Source: UM-FILTER-37-12 sp964344965 (GTDB lineage Bacteria; Patescibacteriota; Patescibacteriia; Magasanikbacterales; UBA922). From it: a stretch of 64,000 nucleotides of DNA. Made by a program: the position numbers and the translations under genes. Within the stretch, counting starts at the first letter, position 1; every line of letters begins with the position of its first letter. Below the pieces are notes generated by a model. The model saw only the letters and a list, made by a program, of their open reading frames with translations, was not told the DNA's origin and searched no databases. Positions 17,571 to 25,878 of this stretch are shown piece after piece. The stretch is taken from assembly GCA_964344965.1 (NCBI GenBank), contig CAYFPJ010000002.1:62001-126000 (forward strand), given 5' to 3'.

Positions 17571-18566
17571 TTAGTTTAAATTTTCTAATTTAATTACTTG
17601 ATCTTTTTTTAAAGCGCTGACCAATTTTTTTCCGACGACATCTTCGCGATCTAAAAATTGATATTCTTCTGTGGTTCTTTTCATAAAAATATTTTCTTCG
17701 GTGATATCTGCTCCAGCAGATAAATCTATAGCAGCCACAACATGCTTTTTGGTACCCTTTCGATACACTTCTTCTGGCTTAGTAAGATCAAAAGTTTTTT
17801 CACCAAAAGCTTTTTCTAATTCTCTTATCCTTGCTACAAACTTGGTGAAGTCCGCTGGATCAAGAGCAGATTCATAGTCTTCCATTTTTAATTTTCGATC
17901 CACTGTAATATGTTTCTCCAAAACTCTTGCCCCCATGCCAAGTGCCATAGTACAAAGATCATAGCGCAACTCATGGTCACCATCAATATGATCAGCAAAT
18001 CCTACTGGTAGATTGAAAGTCTCTTGTAATAATTTCATTTTATTTAAATTGGTGTGCTCTACTAGAGTTGGGTAGCTTTGAAAACCATGCATTAGTACTA
18101 TTTCTCCAGCATTATTATTGCGAAGAATCTGCAAAGCTTTTTCTATTTCTTCTTTGTGACTTCCACCAGCAGATAGCAATAGGGGCTTACCAGTTTTGGC
18201 TAAAAATTTTAATAATGGTGGATTTTTTATATCTGTAGGATGAATTTTAAATCCATCGATATTGATCTCAACCAGCATCTTAGCACTATCCAGACCAAAC
18301 ACATCAGCCAGAGCTAGAATCCCTCCTGCATGGGCCTGATCGACTAGCTTACCCCAGGTAAGGGCATCAAATTCTAGTGAGGTAAATAAATCATAATATT
18401 TATAGTCCTTTGTGCCCAGTTCATCAGCTTTAAAAACTTGAAACTTAATGGCGTCTGCCTTGGCAGTAATGGCATCTTGCACTAATTTACTTGCAACTTC
18501 AAATTTTCCCTCATAGGTCTGAGACATCTCACAAATTATTGTCACTTTGTCTGGTTGTACCAACAT
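17571..18566 (-). CDS. Second NeuB/SpsE-type sialic acid synthase homologue
   Basis: 331 residues with a NeuB TIM barrel followed by a SAF domain (last 60 residues). It starts TIICEMSQTYEGKFEVA, has DAIKFQVF, SAGGSHKEEIEKAL and the metal or PEP block GFADHIDGDHELR, then EKHITVDR and a C-terminal VVGKKLVSALKKDQVI. It is clearly divergent from the PseI-type protein at 15086-16189; GFADHIDG replaces the usual GYSDH. It presumably condenses PEP with a different aldose. Neighbours upstream (Gfo/Idh/MocA dehydrogenase, HAD phosphatase, class III aminotransferase, kinase) would prepare that aldose. Confidence 0.87.
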   Translation of the reverse strand: MLVQPDKVTIICEMSQTYEGKFEVASKLVQDAITAKADAIKFQVFKADELGTKDYKYYDLFTSLEFDALTWGKLVDQAHAGGILALADVFGLDSAKMLVEINIDGFKIHPTDIKNPPLLKFLAKTGKPLLLSAGGSHKEEIEKALQILRNNNAGEIVLMHGFQSYPTLVEHTNLNKMKLLQETFNLPVGFADHIDGDHELRYDLCTMALGMGARVLEKHITVDRKLKMEDYESALDPADFTKFVARIRELEKAFGEKTFDLTKPEEVYRKGTKKHVVAAIDLSAGADITEENIFMKRTTEEYQFLDREDVVGKKLVSALKKDQVIKLENLN

Positions 18567-18570
18567 AAAA

Positions 18571-19569
18571 TTATGAATTTATTAAAATAACTTTATTATT
18601 TTTAGCAGATTCTTTGGCACTGCAAATCAATTTTAAAACTTCTACCCCTCTTTGCAGTGTTGTCTTACTATTTTTTCTAGTTTCTACACATTCTAAAAAA
18701 TGTCTTACTTCATCTACATACATTTGATTAATATCATAATTTTCATCCAAAGGAAAAATTTGTTCATCCTTGTCTTTGACTCGCAAAACAACTGTCTTGG
18801 CATTGGTATCCCAAATAATAGTACCTTGTTCTCCAAAAAATTCAAAATTACGCTGATAAAATCTTTGCAAATAATCAACATGAATCTCAGCAATTATTCC
18901 GTTTTCAAACTGTAGAATTGTTTCGGCTACATCTTCTGTATCTATTTCTAAATCACTAAGTTTGTCAGAAAAACAAGCCAATTTTTTGACCCTACCTAAA
19001 AACCAAGTGAGATAATCAAATTCATGGGAATCAAGCAGTATTCCACCACCCAATTTTTGATTGGCGCTATAGCCTTGGGAATAGTCCTCCCACGGATGCC
19101 AATCGGGCAAATACTGGCCAAACTGACAGCGAGCAGAAAGGACTTTTCCGATTTCCTCGTTCTCAAGCAGCTCTTTCATTTTTTTAAACAGTGGATAAAA
19201 TTTCCAATTACTGCCAATCATAGTAACCAATTTTTTATCATCTGATAGTTCTAATAATTTATCAACATTTTCCAAACTATGTGACAGTGGTTTTTCAATA
19301 AATAAATCACAGTTTTTCTCAGCGCAAAATAAAGCCTGCTCCATATGAAAAATAGATGGACTACACACAAATGCTATTTCAAAATTATTATCAACAAATG
19401 CTTCTTCTAGTGAGCGGAAAGTTTTGACACTATATTCTTTTTCTATTTCTGTTTTGGCTCGCTCTTCATTTGGCTCCACCACAAAAATATTTTTTTCACC
19501 AAGCTGCAATAGATTGCGCAAATGGCGTTTTCCTATCGAACCACCACCAATAATTAAAATATTTTTCAT
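18571..19569 (-). CDS. Gfo/Idh/MocA-family oxidoreductase
   Basis: 332 residues. The N-terminal NAD(P) fold has IIGGGSIGKRHLRNL (about 5-19), and the family motif FIEKPLSHSLENV carries the catalytic EKP lysine around residue 94. The second domain has GGGILLDSHEFDYLTWFLG, the conserved GG..D..H..D block. These enzymes oxidise or reduce sugars and cyclitols. It overlaps the upstream HAD gene by 4 bp and is followed by the second NeuB homologue after 4 bp, so it likely acts on the sugar precursor of that synthase. Confidence 0.9.
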   Translation of the reverse strand: MKNILIIGGGSIGKRHLRNLLQLGEKNIFVVEPNEERAKTEIEKEYSVKTFRSLEEAFVDNNFEIAFVCSPSIFHMEQALFCAEKNCDLFIEKPLSHSLENVDKLLELSDDKKLVTMIGSNWKFYPLFKKMKELLENEEIGKVLSARCQFGQYLPDWHPWEDYSQGYSANQKLGGGILLDSHEFDYLTWFLGRVKKLACFSDKLSDLEIDTEDVAETILQFENGIIAEIHVDYLQRFYQRNFEFFGEQGTIIWDTNAKTVVLRVKDKDEQIFPLDENYDINQMYVDEVRHFLECVETRKNSKTTLQRGVEVLKLICSAKESAKNNKVILINS

Positions 19570-20192
19570 AAAATTTGTTTTATATCTGCAAAAAATTTCT
19601 CTCTATTTACAAATAACATTGTTTTGATTCCCATTTCATTTGCCACAGCAATTTTTGATTTAGAATTATCTACAAACAAGGTTTCTTCTGGATCAAGATT
19701 CATTTTTTGCAAAGTAAGATCAAAAATTTCTGGGCCATCTACTTTTACCATGTTTACTCCTTCATCACAACTATACATTTCTATTGGAAAATAACTGGCA
19801 ATATCATATTCCTGATGAATGTAATCTTTCATTACTGGTGTCAAGTCAGAAAGCAAAGCAACAGTATATTTTTCTTGCAATTCTTTTGCCATCTCCAGCA
19901 TATCTGGCCAAATCTCTGTGGAATCTATATAAGCCTGAGACATTTCTTTAGGATTTAGCTGCCCATCTGCTGATAAGCCATAGTATTGAATAACTAAATT
20001 ATAAAATTCTTCAGAAGTATATTTGCCACGATAAAAATCTGAATACAAATCCATTAAATCCTGGCAAATATCATCCGGGTGCTTATTCACCTTCTCTTGA
20101 AGAACTGAAGAAGCAAATGGCTCTCCTTCACTACAACAGACTCCACCCCAGTCAAAAATAATTCCTTTAATTTTTTTTGTATTATTATCCAT
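19566..20192 (-). CDS. HAD-superfamily hydrolase
   Basis: 208 residues. The usual DxD nucleophile region appears as IIFDWGGVC (D13 with the second Asp replaced by Gly, as in several HAD subfamilies such as haloacid dehalogenase-like and epoxide hydrolase N-domain proteins). ALLSDLTP is motif II and FVDNSKSKIAVANEMG is motif IV. It may dephosphorylate a sugar or NulO 9-phosphate. It is 5 bp downstream of the aminotransferase and overlaps the next gene by 4 bp, so it belongs to the second NeuB module. The altered DxD means a true phosphatase activity is not certain. Confidence 0.82.
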   Translation of the reverse strand: MDNNTKKIKGIIFDWGGVCCSEGEPFASSVLQEKVNKHPDDICQDLMDLYSDFYRGKYTSEEFYNLVIQYYGLSADGQLNPKEMSQAYIDSTEIWPDMLEMAKELQEKYTVALLSDLTPVMKDYIHQEYDIASYFPIEMYSCDEGVNMVKVDGPEIFDLTLQKMNLDPEETLFVDNSKSKIAVANEMGIKTMLFVNREKFFADIKQIL

Positions 20193-20197
20193 ATTTT

Positions 20198-21478
20198 TTA
20201 TTGGTTCTGACGTACTGTCCTGGGGGCAATGACTTCACCTTCCAGTTTATTCAATACTTCCTCTGTAATTTCAAATGTAGCAAGCTCACTGGAGATCCTC
20301 TCAAAAATTTCTAAAAATTTATCAATATGTTCTTTTTGGTGTAGATAACTAATTAAAATTGAAGAAATAAATAATATTCCAGCCTTATGCATTTCTTGAT
20401 AAATATAAGTCTTGAAAACTCTAGACTCATAGTCATCAATAATTTTAATATTCATGACAGGGTGTGTACCAAAACCAATAAATTCGATTGGTAAGCTGTA
20501 TTTACTAGAGATTTTGTTTCCACCTTCGATCATGTACTCTCCAATTTCATGCAGGTGGGTATGCACATCACCAAACTCCTGCATCATATTTATTGTTTCA
20601 ATAGCAGCAACTAAAGATGGTACATAACCAGCAAATGTCATCGAGACAAAAACTTCATCAATACGACTCATGTACTCTTCCTTGCCACAAATAGCAGAAA
20701 GTGGATAGCCAGCAGAAATAGCCTTGCCAAAGCAAGTCAAGTCTGGTACAACGTCAAAATATTCCTGAGCCCCACCAAGAGCCCAGCGAAAACCGGTCAC
20801 TAGTTCATCAAAAATAAGTAGGGCTCCATTTTTATGAGCAAGCTCTTTTACTTTTTTCAAAAAATCATCAGTAGGTTTTTCGGCTGAAGTAGGTTCTAGG
20901 ATTACTGCAGCAATTTTTCCTTCTTGCTCGATAAATATTTTTTCTAGTGAATTAATGTCGTTGTAAACAAAATCATGGGTCATGGTTTTTATTATTTCTG
21001 GAATTCCGTTATTTCTACCCTTTTTGGTACAAATACTCCAATCTTGGCAGCCGTGGTAGCCACACTTAGCTATATGATCACGTCCAGTCACATGGCGAGC
21101 TAGCCTTACTGCTCCGCTAGTAGCATCGTTCCCATTCATGAGAAACCGGCTCATTTCAGCGCAAGGAACCACTTCTTTCAAGAGTTTAGCTAATTCCAAC
21201 TCTTTACTAGAGGGTAAAGAAAATATGGTTCCCAGATCAATTTGTTCTTTTACTTTATTTGCTATTCTCTTGTTGGCATAGCCAAAGACCATGGGACCAA
21301 GAGCCAGTAGAAAATCTAAATATTTATTGTCATCCGTATCCCAGACATATACTCCTTCCCCTCTATCAATTGTAATGGGGGAAACCCCGCGCACAAATTG
21401 AGCGGGATTCTTGCTAAGAGTTTGAGCCCCAGAAGGAATATATTTCAATATTTCTGCTAATTGTTCTTTTCTATCCAT
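20198..21478 (-). CDS. Class III aminotransferase (glutamate-1-semialdehyde aminomutase-like)
   Basis: 426 residues, full length for fold-type I class III enzymes. The PLP lysine is K252 in CFGKAISAGYP, and the preceding FDELVTGFRWALGG block holds the PLP-contacting aspartate. NGNDATSGAVRLAR matches the substrate and phosphate region. Although HemL-like, it sits between a kinase and a HAD protein in a sugar-acid operon, so a role in heme synthesis is unlikely. An amino transfer onto a sugar intermediate for the second NeuB pathway is the inferred role. Gaps are 4-5 bp. Confidence 0.87.
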   Translation of the reverse strand: MDRKEQLAEILKYIPSGAQTLSKNPAQFVRGVSPITIDRGEGVYVWDTDDNKYLDFLLALGPMVFGYANKRIANKVKEQIDLGTIFSLPSSKELELAKLLKEVVPCAEMSRFLMNGNDATSGAVRLARHVTGRDHIAKCGYHGCQDWSICTKKGRNNGIPEIIKTMTHDFVYNDINSLEKIFIEQEGKIAAVILEPTSAEKPTDDFLKKVKELAHKNGALLIFDELVTGFRWALGGAQEYFDVVPDLTCFGKAISAGYPLSAICGKEEYMSRIDEVFVSMTFAGYVPSLVAAIETINMMQEFGDVHTHLHEIGEYMIEGGNKISSKYSLPIEFIGFGTHPVMNIKIIDDYESRVFKTYIYQEMHKAGILFISSILISYLHQKEHIDKFLEIFERISSELATFEITEEVLNKLEGEVIAPRTVRQNQ

Positions 21479-21482
21479 ATTT

Positions 21483-22568
21483 TTAATTCCAAAAATAATT
21501 TATTTCATCAATGGCTACTAAAAATTTTGGTAAATCTTTGCCCCAAGTATGATTATTTTCTTTATAAACTCCGTTTAAAACAAATAGTATCTTCCGCATA
21601 AATTCATCCTTTACCAAAATAGGCATTAATATTTTTTCTTCTTTAGTGAGTGGTCTTACTGTTTCATATTCAGCCAAAAATAACTCAGTCAGATTTATTC
21701 CGTCTTTGTCATTAAGAGTAGTAGATCTATTTACAAAAAACTGCCTCCCCAGGCGATAGATCACAAATCCCACATCTCTAGCCTGTTCACTGACCCTAAG
21801 ACCATCAAAATCCAATAGTGCCTGTAATTGATTAGTTTTGATTAGTAAATTATGAGGATGAAGATCAGAATGAATAAGGCTCTTTTCCAAATTATCAATT
21901 TTACTTTGCTTATTTTTTATTTGTTCTACTGTTTTTATAAACAAAGGAATCTTTTCTACCACGCTCTTATCCTCAGCAGTTAGCTCATCCTTTGCTGTGA
22001 TTATTTTTTCTATCTCCAGAAAATCATCCTTGGTATAATCTGTTACTTCGTTGAAATACGTATAGCTCTCTTGACTAAGCACACTGACTTTTTCAAAGTA
22101 ATCATCTGGAAGTTTGTCAAAAGCATTGTGCATCTTGGCAACTCCTCTTGCCACAGACCTGAAACTATCTTCTGATGGAGAAAAATATTCACCCTCGACA
22201 AAATCAAATAGTGTATAATTGTGACCAGCAAATTCTAATACTGATTTATTTTCTAGTGTGTTAATAATTCCACTGACTTGAACACCTAAATTTTTCAATT
22301 GTTCCAATATATCCAAATAAAATACAATCTGTTCTAATTTGAGAGTATGATATTTACGCAGTAACACTTTTTTTTCGTCATCATCTACAGTAACAGTAAT
22401 TTTGTAATTTTCAGAATTTATTGCTGTCGAACCTACTTTTTTAATATTGATTATTTTGTGATCACTGTAATACTTATCAATAATTGACCTAAACAAAATA
22501 TTATCAAGAGATGCTTGCTCATAATGAATATCTGATTCAGAAAAATTGTCTGGTCGAAAAAGGTTCAT
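21483..22568 (-). CDS. APH/choline-kinase-fold phosphotransferase
   Basis: 361 residues. The kinase catalytic loop is HSDLHPHNLL and the metal-binding segment is LLDFDGLRVSEQARDVGF, typical of aminoglycoside phosphotransferase, choline kinase and homoserine kinase relatives. The N-terminal lobe has a recognisable VLLRKY lysine strand. It probably phosphorylates a small alcohol, amino-alcohol or sugar in the cytoplasm. It is flanked by the acetamidino amidotransferase (4 bp upstream) and the class III aminotransferase (4 bp downstream), so the substrate is likely a monosaccharide of the second synthase branch. Confidence 0.82.
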   Translation of the reverse strand: MNLFRPDNFSESDIHYEQASLDNILFRSIIDKYYSDHKIINIKKVGSTAINSENYKITVTVDDDEKKVLLRKYHTLKLEQIVFYLDILEQLKNLGVQVSGIINTLENKSVLEFAGHNYTLFDFVEGEYFSPSEDSFRSVARGVAKMHNAFDKLPDDYFEKVSVLSQESYTYFNEVTDYTKDDFLEIEKIITAKDELTAEDKSVVEKIPLFIKTVEQIKNKQSKIDNLEKSLIHSDLHPHNLLIKTNQLQALLDFDGLRVSEQARDVGFVIYRLGRQFFVNRSTTLNDKDGINLTELFLAEYETVRPLTKEEKILMPILVKDEFMRKILFVLNGVYKENNHTWGKDLPKFLVAIDEINYFWN

Positions 22569-22572
22569 ATAG

Positions 22573-23778
22573 CTAGACTTCCAATTCCTTACAACGCTTT
22601 TGGTATTCTTTTATTTGTTCAGGAGACAGGTGGACAGGACCATAGGCAGACGGTTCTCCCCAAATATTATCCTTGACCCACTCCCCATCTTCTATCCTCC
22701 ATACATGCGGGTCTCTAAATGTATCTGCGATCTGCCAAAATTCTTTTTCAGTCATGTCAACATACTCAAGCCAATAATATAAATCATCTGAAACAACGCT
22801 GTCATACTTTCGGACCATCTCAATGCCTTCCTCTCTGGTCATATATCCATCTCGAATATCTTTGGAGGCATGATCTGAAGCACGACCATAGCCAAACTTT
22901 ATAAACTTCAATAGATCATGGGCGCCATTTTCATATCGATCATCCAAATTGGAAAAATTCCTATAAGTCCTTTGGAAAGGCTTCTGGGCTGGCTTCCAGT
23001 CATGTTTCTCTACCATCATTTTTGACTGACGATTGGCATCCCAATTGAGAAAATTCCCAATATACAATCCTCTCACGCCAACTTTGAGTATTTCAGCATC
23101 TGTCGGATACTTAGCCCACAACACATCCTTTTCTGTCAATGGATCATCTTTATCATCAAGCATGTCATACCACTCATATCCTCTCAAATCATGTTCATGA
23201 CGGACTCGAGCATTGAATTCTACGAAATCATCTGGTTCATACATCCCAGAAATATCCCAACTTGTCTCCCCCCAAATTAAGAGTGATATGCCAAATTTTA
23301 CAGCGATCTGAATTGGATAGGTATTGATACCACAATGAGCATGCCAATTCATATCACCCATCTTTTTGAAACAAATACGATTTAATTTTTTTAGAACTTC
23401 AACACTTGGGCCAAAAACCAAATGATCAACATCAAACTTGTGACGCATTTGATCACGATTATAGTCGCCTTCTGGTAAATAATTGTTACCATGATATGTC
23501 ACCAAAAGAGGTTTCAAGCCATATTCTTTGGCAATCACATGAGTTTGATAATAGCTGTCCTTTCCACCACTAACAGGAACAATGCAATCATAGTTTGAGG
23601 GGTTCTTATTTGATACTTCTTGCAAAACCTCTACAAATTTATCTTTTCTTTTTTTCCAAAATTCTTCTGAAATTTGATTTTTTTTGTGAAATATATCACA
23701 ACTTGAACAAACACCACCTTCTCCCACGTTGAGGTTGACAGTAATAGAAGGATAGACACACCTTGTACAATATTCCAT
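22573..23778 (-). CDS. N-acetyl sugar amidotransferase (PseA/WbpG family)
   Basis: 401 residues. An N-terminal zinc site is CTRCVYP (C4/C7) with CSSC (C23/C26). A PP-loop VSGGKDSYYQ follows at about 69-78. The long C-terminal half is family-specific, with WGETSWD and NFLNWDANRQ segments. Known relatives use ammonia from a HisH-type glutaminase and a HisF-like partner to turn an N-acetyl group into an acetamidino group on sugars such as pseudaminic, legionaminic or mannuronic acids. HisF and HisH homologues are encoded just upstream but are separated from this gene by an IS200/IS605 element, so its expression may depend on read-through across the insertion. Confidence 0.93.
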   Translation of the reverse strand: MEYCTRCVYPSITVNLNVGEGGVCSSCDIFHKKNQISEEFWKKRKDKFVEVLQEVSNKNPSNYDCIVPVSGGKDSYYQTHVIAKEYGLKPLLVTYHGNNYLPEGDYNRDQMRHKFDVDHLVFGPSVEVLKKLNRICFKKMGDMNWHAHCGINTYPIQIAVKFGISLLIWGETSWDISGMYEPDDFVEFNARVRHEHDLRGYEWYDMLDDKDDPLTEKDVLWAKYPTDAEILKVGVRGLYIGNFLNWDANRQSKMMVEKHDWKPAQKPFQRTYRNFSNLDDRYENGAHDLLKFIKFGYGRASDHASKDIRDGYMTREEGIEMVRKYDSVVSDDLYYWLEYVDMTEKEFWQIADTFRDPHVWRIEDGEWVKDNIWGEPSAYGPVHLSPEQIKEYQKRCKELEV

Positions 23779-23799
23779 AATATATTTTTGTTTAAACCA

Positions 23800-23820
23800 C
23801 TGTGCACTAGAAGTGCACAG
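23800..23820. repeat. IS200/IS605 right-end hairpin
   Basis: Perfect inverted repeat CTGTGCACT-AGA-AGTGCACAG, 34 bp beyond the transposase stop codon and 22 bp upstream of the amidotransferase start. Subterminal imperfect or perfect hairpins are the substrate recognised by Y1 HUH transposases. Confidence 0.8.
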
Positions 23821-23853
23821 AATTAGTTAATGAATGAATTCATCTTAAGTGTA

Positions 23854-24288
23854 TTATGTTGGAGTAACTTGAAAATCATCCTTTGGCTCTGGTTCTGATT
23901 GGTTTCTGATGTATTCCATCCAGGTTTCATCTGTGACATTACCTGAAGATATTACAAAGTATCCTCTTGCCCACAGATGTTGTCCCCAGTATCTTTTCTT
24001 TAGCTCTGTAAATTCTTGTTGTAACTTTCTGGAGGTGTTTCCCTTGATATATTGTACTAACTTGTTTACTGACAGCTTGGGAGGACACGAGACAAAAAGG
24101 TGGATATGGTCTGAACTTACCGCTCCTGTAATTATCTGCACATCATGGGTAGAACATATCTGACGTATTAGATCTCTTGCTCTTGTGCCTATTTTGGAGT
24201 CTATTGCTTTATATCTGTATTTTGTTACCCAGTATATATGATACTTGATATCATAGATGACATGGGAAGATTTTCTATAGTTCTTCAT
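23854..24288 (-). CDS. tnpA: IS200/IS605-family Y1 transposase TnpA
   Basis: 144 residues if translation starts at the ATG at 24288 (MKNYRKSSH...), which matches the usual 140-155 residue length. An upstream extension to 24354 exists but is not family-like. The HUH metal-binding motif is HIHLFVSCPP, preceded by DVQIITGAVSSD. The YWVTKYRYKA start and the ARGYFVISSGNVTDE block with the catalytic Tyr are characteristic. It catalyses single-strand cut-and-paste transposition. The reading frame is intact, so the element may still be active. Confidence 0.92.
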   Translation of the reverse strand: MKNYRKSSHVIYDIKYHIYWVTKYRYKAIDSKIGTRARDLIRQICSTHDVQIITGAVSSDHIHLFVSCPPKLSVNKLVQYIKGNTSRKLQQEFTELKKRYWGQHLWARGYFVISSGNVTDETWMEYIRNQSEPEPKDDFQVTPT

Positions 24289-24360
24289 ATGTCGTCTATG
24301 ATACCAAATATCTCTGTGATTACAATGTTCAACTTGCTGCAACGCCCGACTCACTGAAGT

Positions 24361-24401
24361 CTTCGCCTGAAGGCGAGGGAATTAAAATCTCCCGGAGGGG
24401 A
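24361..24401. repeat. IS200/IS605 left-end hairpins
   Basis: Two neighbouring hairpins upstream of tnpA: 24361-24378 (CTTCGCCT-GA-AGGCGAGG) and a 4-bp stem TCCC-GGAG-GGGA at about 24389-24400. They lie 73 bp before the transposase start, where the left end of such elements is expected. Confidence 0.65.
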
Positions 24402-24448
24402 CTTTAAAAATTAAATTTATTTATATTATTTTTAATTAGAATCTAAAT

Positions 24449-25255
24449 CTAGACGTCCAAAAGATCCGGTGGTCTGACAGGGTATCCATTGTCATGTAGA
24501 TACTTCTTGGCCAGATAAACACTTTGGTCCATATACTGAAAAATATTGGCTGCAGCCACGGCATCCACATTTGTCTTATCAAGAGCCTCTCCAAAATGAT
24601 GCCATTCACCAACACCGCCGCAAGCAATAACTGGAATACTAACTGCACTTGACACACTATCAAGCATCTCAATATCATAACCATTCTTCATACCATCTCG
24701 ATCAATTGAATTCAAAAGAATTTCACCTGCACCCATAGATTCAACCTGCTTGGCCCACTCCACAGGATCAAACTCTGTTTTTTTATTCCCACCATGAGAA
24801 TAAACCCGATATCCATCATCTTCCTTGCGCACATCCATGGAAACAACAATACACTGGGAGCCAAACTCCTTTGCTGCTGCAGAAATAAATTTTGGTTCTT
24901 CTAGTGGTTTGGTATTTATAGCTATCTTATCTGCCCCACGAGACAACCTCTCTTCAATATCAGCGATGGTCCGAATTCGTCCTCCGACTGTCATCGGCAT
25001 AAAGGTAACTGTCGAGACGTACTGGATAATATCCAAAAATGAACGGCGGTTTTCATACCCCTGATCCTCTCGACGAATATCATATACAGCTTCTTGCGAG
25101 ATATCTAAATATATGAGTTCATCCGACGCCCACTGACTAAGTCTGAGAGCAGATGTCTCTGGATTTCCCAAATTTTGATATCTACTAAAACCTTTGCTTT
25201 GCACCAACCAGCCGTTCCTCAAAAGTAAAATTGGAATAAGTCTCTTCTTTTTCAT
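24449..25255 (-). CDS. hisF: HisF-like cyclase subunit of the acetamidino system (WbuZ-type)
   Basis: 268 residues, a TIM barrel of the HisF family: LIPILLLRNGWLVQSKGF at the start, VGGRIRTIADIEERLSRGADKIAINT in the middle, and IPVIACGGVGEWHHFGEAL near the end. In histidine synthesis HisF makes imidazole glycerol phosphate, but here the only neighbours are HisH and the N-acetyl sugar amidotransferase. The pair more likely supplies ammonia to acetamidino formation on a nonulosonic acid. Its start lies 2 bp beyond the hisH stop. The IS200/IS605 element follows its stop. Confidence 0.9.
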   Translation of the reverse strand: MKKKRLIPILLLRNGWLVQSKGFSRYQNLGNPETSALRLSQWASDELIYLDISQEAVYDIRREDQGYENRRSFLDIIQYVSTVTFMPMTVGGRIRTIADIEERLSRGADKIAINTKPLEEPKFISAAAKEFGSQCIVVSMDVRKEDDGYRVYSHGGNKKTEFDPVEWAKQVESMGAGEILLNSIDRDGMKNGYDIEMLDSVSSAVSIPVIACGGVGEWHHFGEALDKTNVDAVAAANIFQYMDQSVYLAKKYLHDNGYPVRPPDLLDV

Positions 25256-25257
25256 AT

Positions 25258-25872
25258 TTACAAATTTAGGAAATTTTTTAATAATAATTTCCCCGCCTTT
25301 TGACTTTTCTCTGGATGAAATTGTACTCCAAATATATTGTCTTTGTTGACAATTGAAGTAAAATTTTCTCCATATTCAGTCTTTGCCAATGCATCATTCT
25401 CATCAGATTCCTCAAAAACATAGCTATGGACAAAATAAAAATCCTGTTCACTGTCCAAGCCAGCTAGCAAGCTCGTGTCTCTGGCAATATTAATATTGTT
25501 CCATCCAATATGAGGCAAAGGTAGATCTCCAGAGTCAAGCTTCTTGACCTCTCCTGAGATCCAACCGAGCCCATCAAACTCACCAAATTCATAGCCCTTG
25601 TCAGCAAGCACTTGCATACCAACACAAATCCCCAAAAATGGTTTTTTGTTCTCTTTGACTTCTTTTTCCAACAGATCCAAGGGGATTTGATTCTTAATCT
25701 TTTCCATAGATGAACCAAAAGACCCTACTCCTGGCAATATCAGGTGGGTTGCCTCAGTTATATCTTTGACGTCATTGCTTATCTCGACAAAATCAACCAA
25801 TGAGCTAACTAAGTTAAACACTGATTTGACATTGCCCGAACCATAATCCAATATACAAACTTTTTTATTCAT
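25258..25872 (-). CDS. hisH: HisH-type glutamine amidotransferase of the acetamidino system
   Basis: 204 residues, class I glutaminase. ILDYGSGNVKSV opens the protein, the nucleophile Cys is in FLGICVGMQVL (about residue 83), and the His/Glu pair is in GVQFHPEKSQ near the C-terminus. It hydrolyses glutamine and channels ammonia to the HisF-like partner encoded 2 bp downstream. With no other his genes around, and the sugar amidotransferase nearby, its job is acetamidino group formation rather than histidine synthesis. Confidence 0.92.
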   Translation of the reverse strand: MNKKVCILDYGSGNVKSVFNLVSSLVDFVEISNDVKDITEATHLILPGVGSFGSSMEKIKNQIPLDLLEKEVKENKKPFLGICVGMQVLADKGYEFGEFDGLGWISGEVKKLDSGDLPLPHIGWNNINIARDTSLLAGLDSEQDFYFVHSYVFEESDENDALAKTEYGENFTSIVNKDNIFGVQFHPEKSQKAGKLLLKNFLNL

Positions 25873-25878
25873 AAGCTT

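Larger units (their letters stand above)
23791..24420 (-). mobile_element. IS200/IS605-family insertion sequence (tnpA only)
   Basis: The element consists of a Y1 transposase gene flanked by subterminal hairpins. The right-end hairpin is 23800-23820, with a perfect 9-bp stem and a 3-nt loop. The left-end hairpin is 24361-24378, a 7-8 bp stem of the CTTCGCC/GGCGAG type, next to a second small hairpin near 24390-24401. There are no long terminal inverted repeats, as expected for this family. Exact ends cannot be fixed without an empty-site comparison. It lies between hisF and the amidotransferase gene of the acetamidino trio. No TnpB or guide-RNA region is visible. Confidence 0.85.

Noticed and set aside
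20198..21478. Glutamate-1-semialdehyde aminomutase for heme synthesis (hemL)
   Set aside because: It is embedded between a sugar-type kinase and a HAD protein next to a NeuB homologue; no tetrapyrrole gene is present.
24449..25872. HisF and HisH as part of histidine biosynthesis
   Set aside because: No other his genes are near, and the sugar amidotransferase partner is encoded just beyond the IS element; the acetamidino role fits better.
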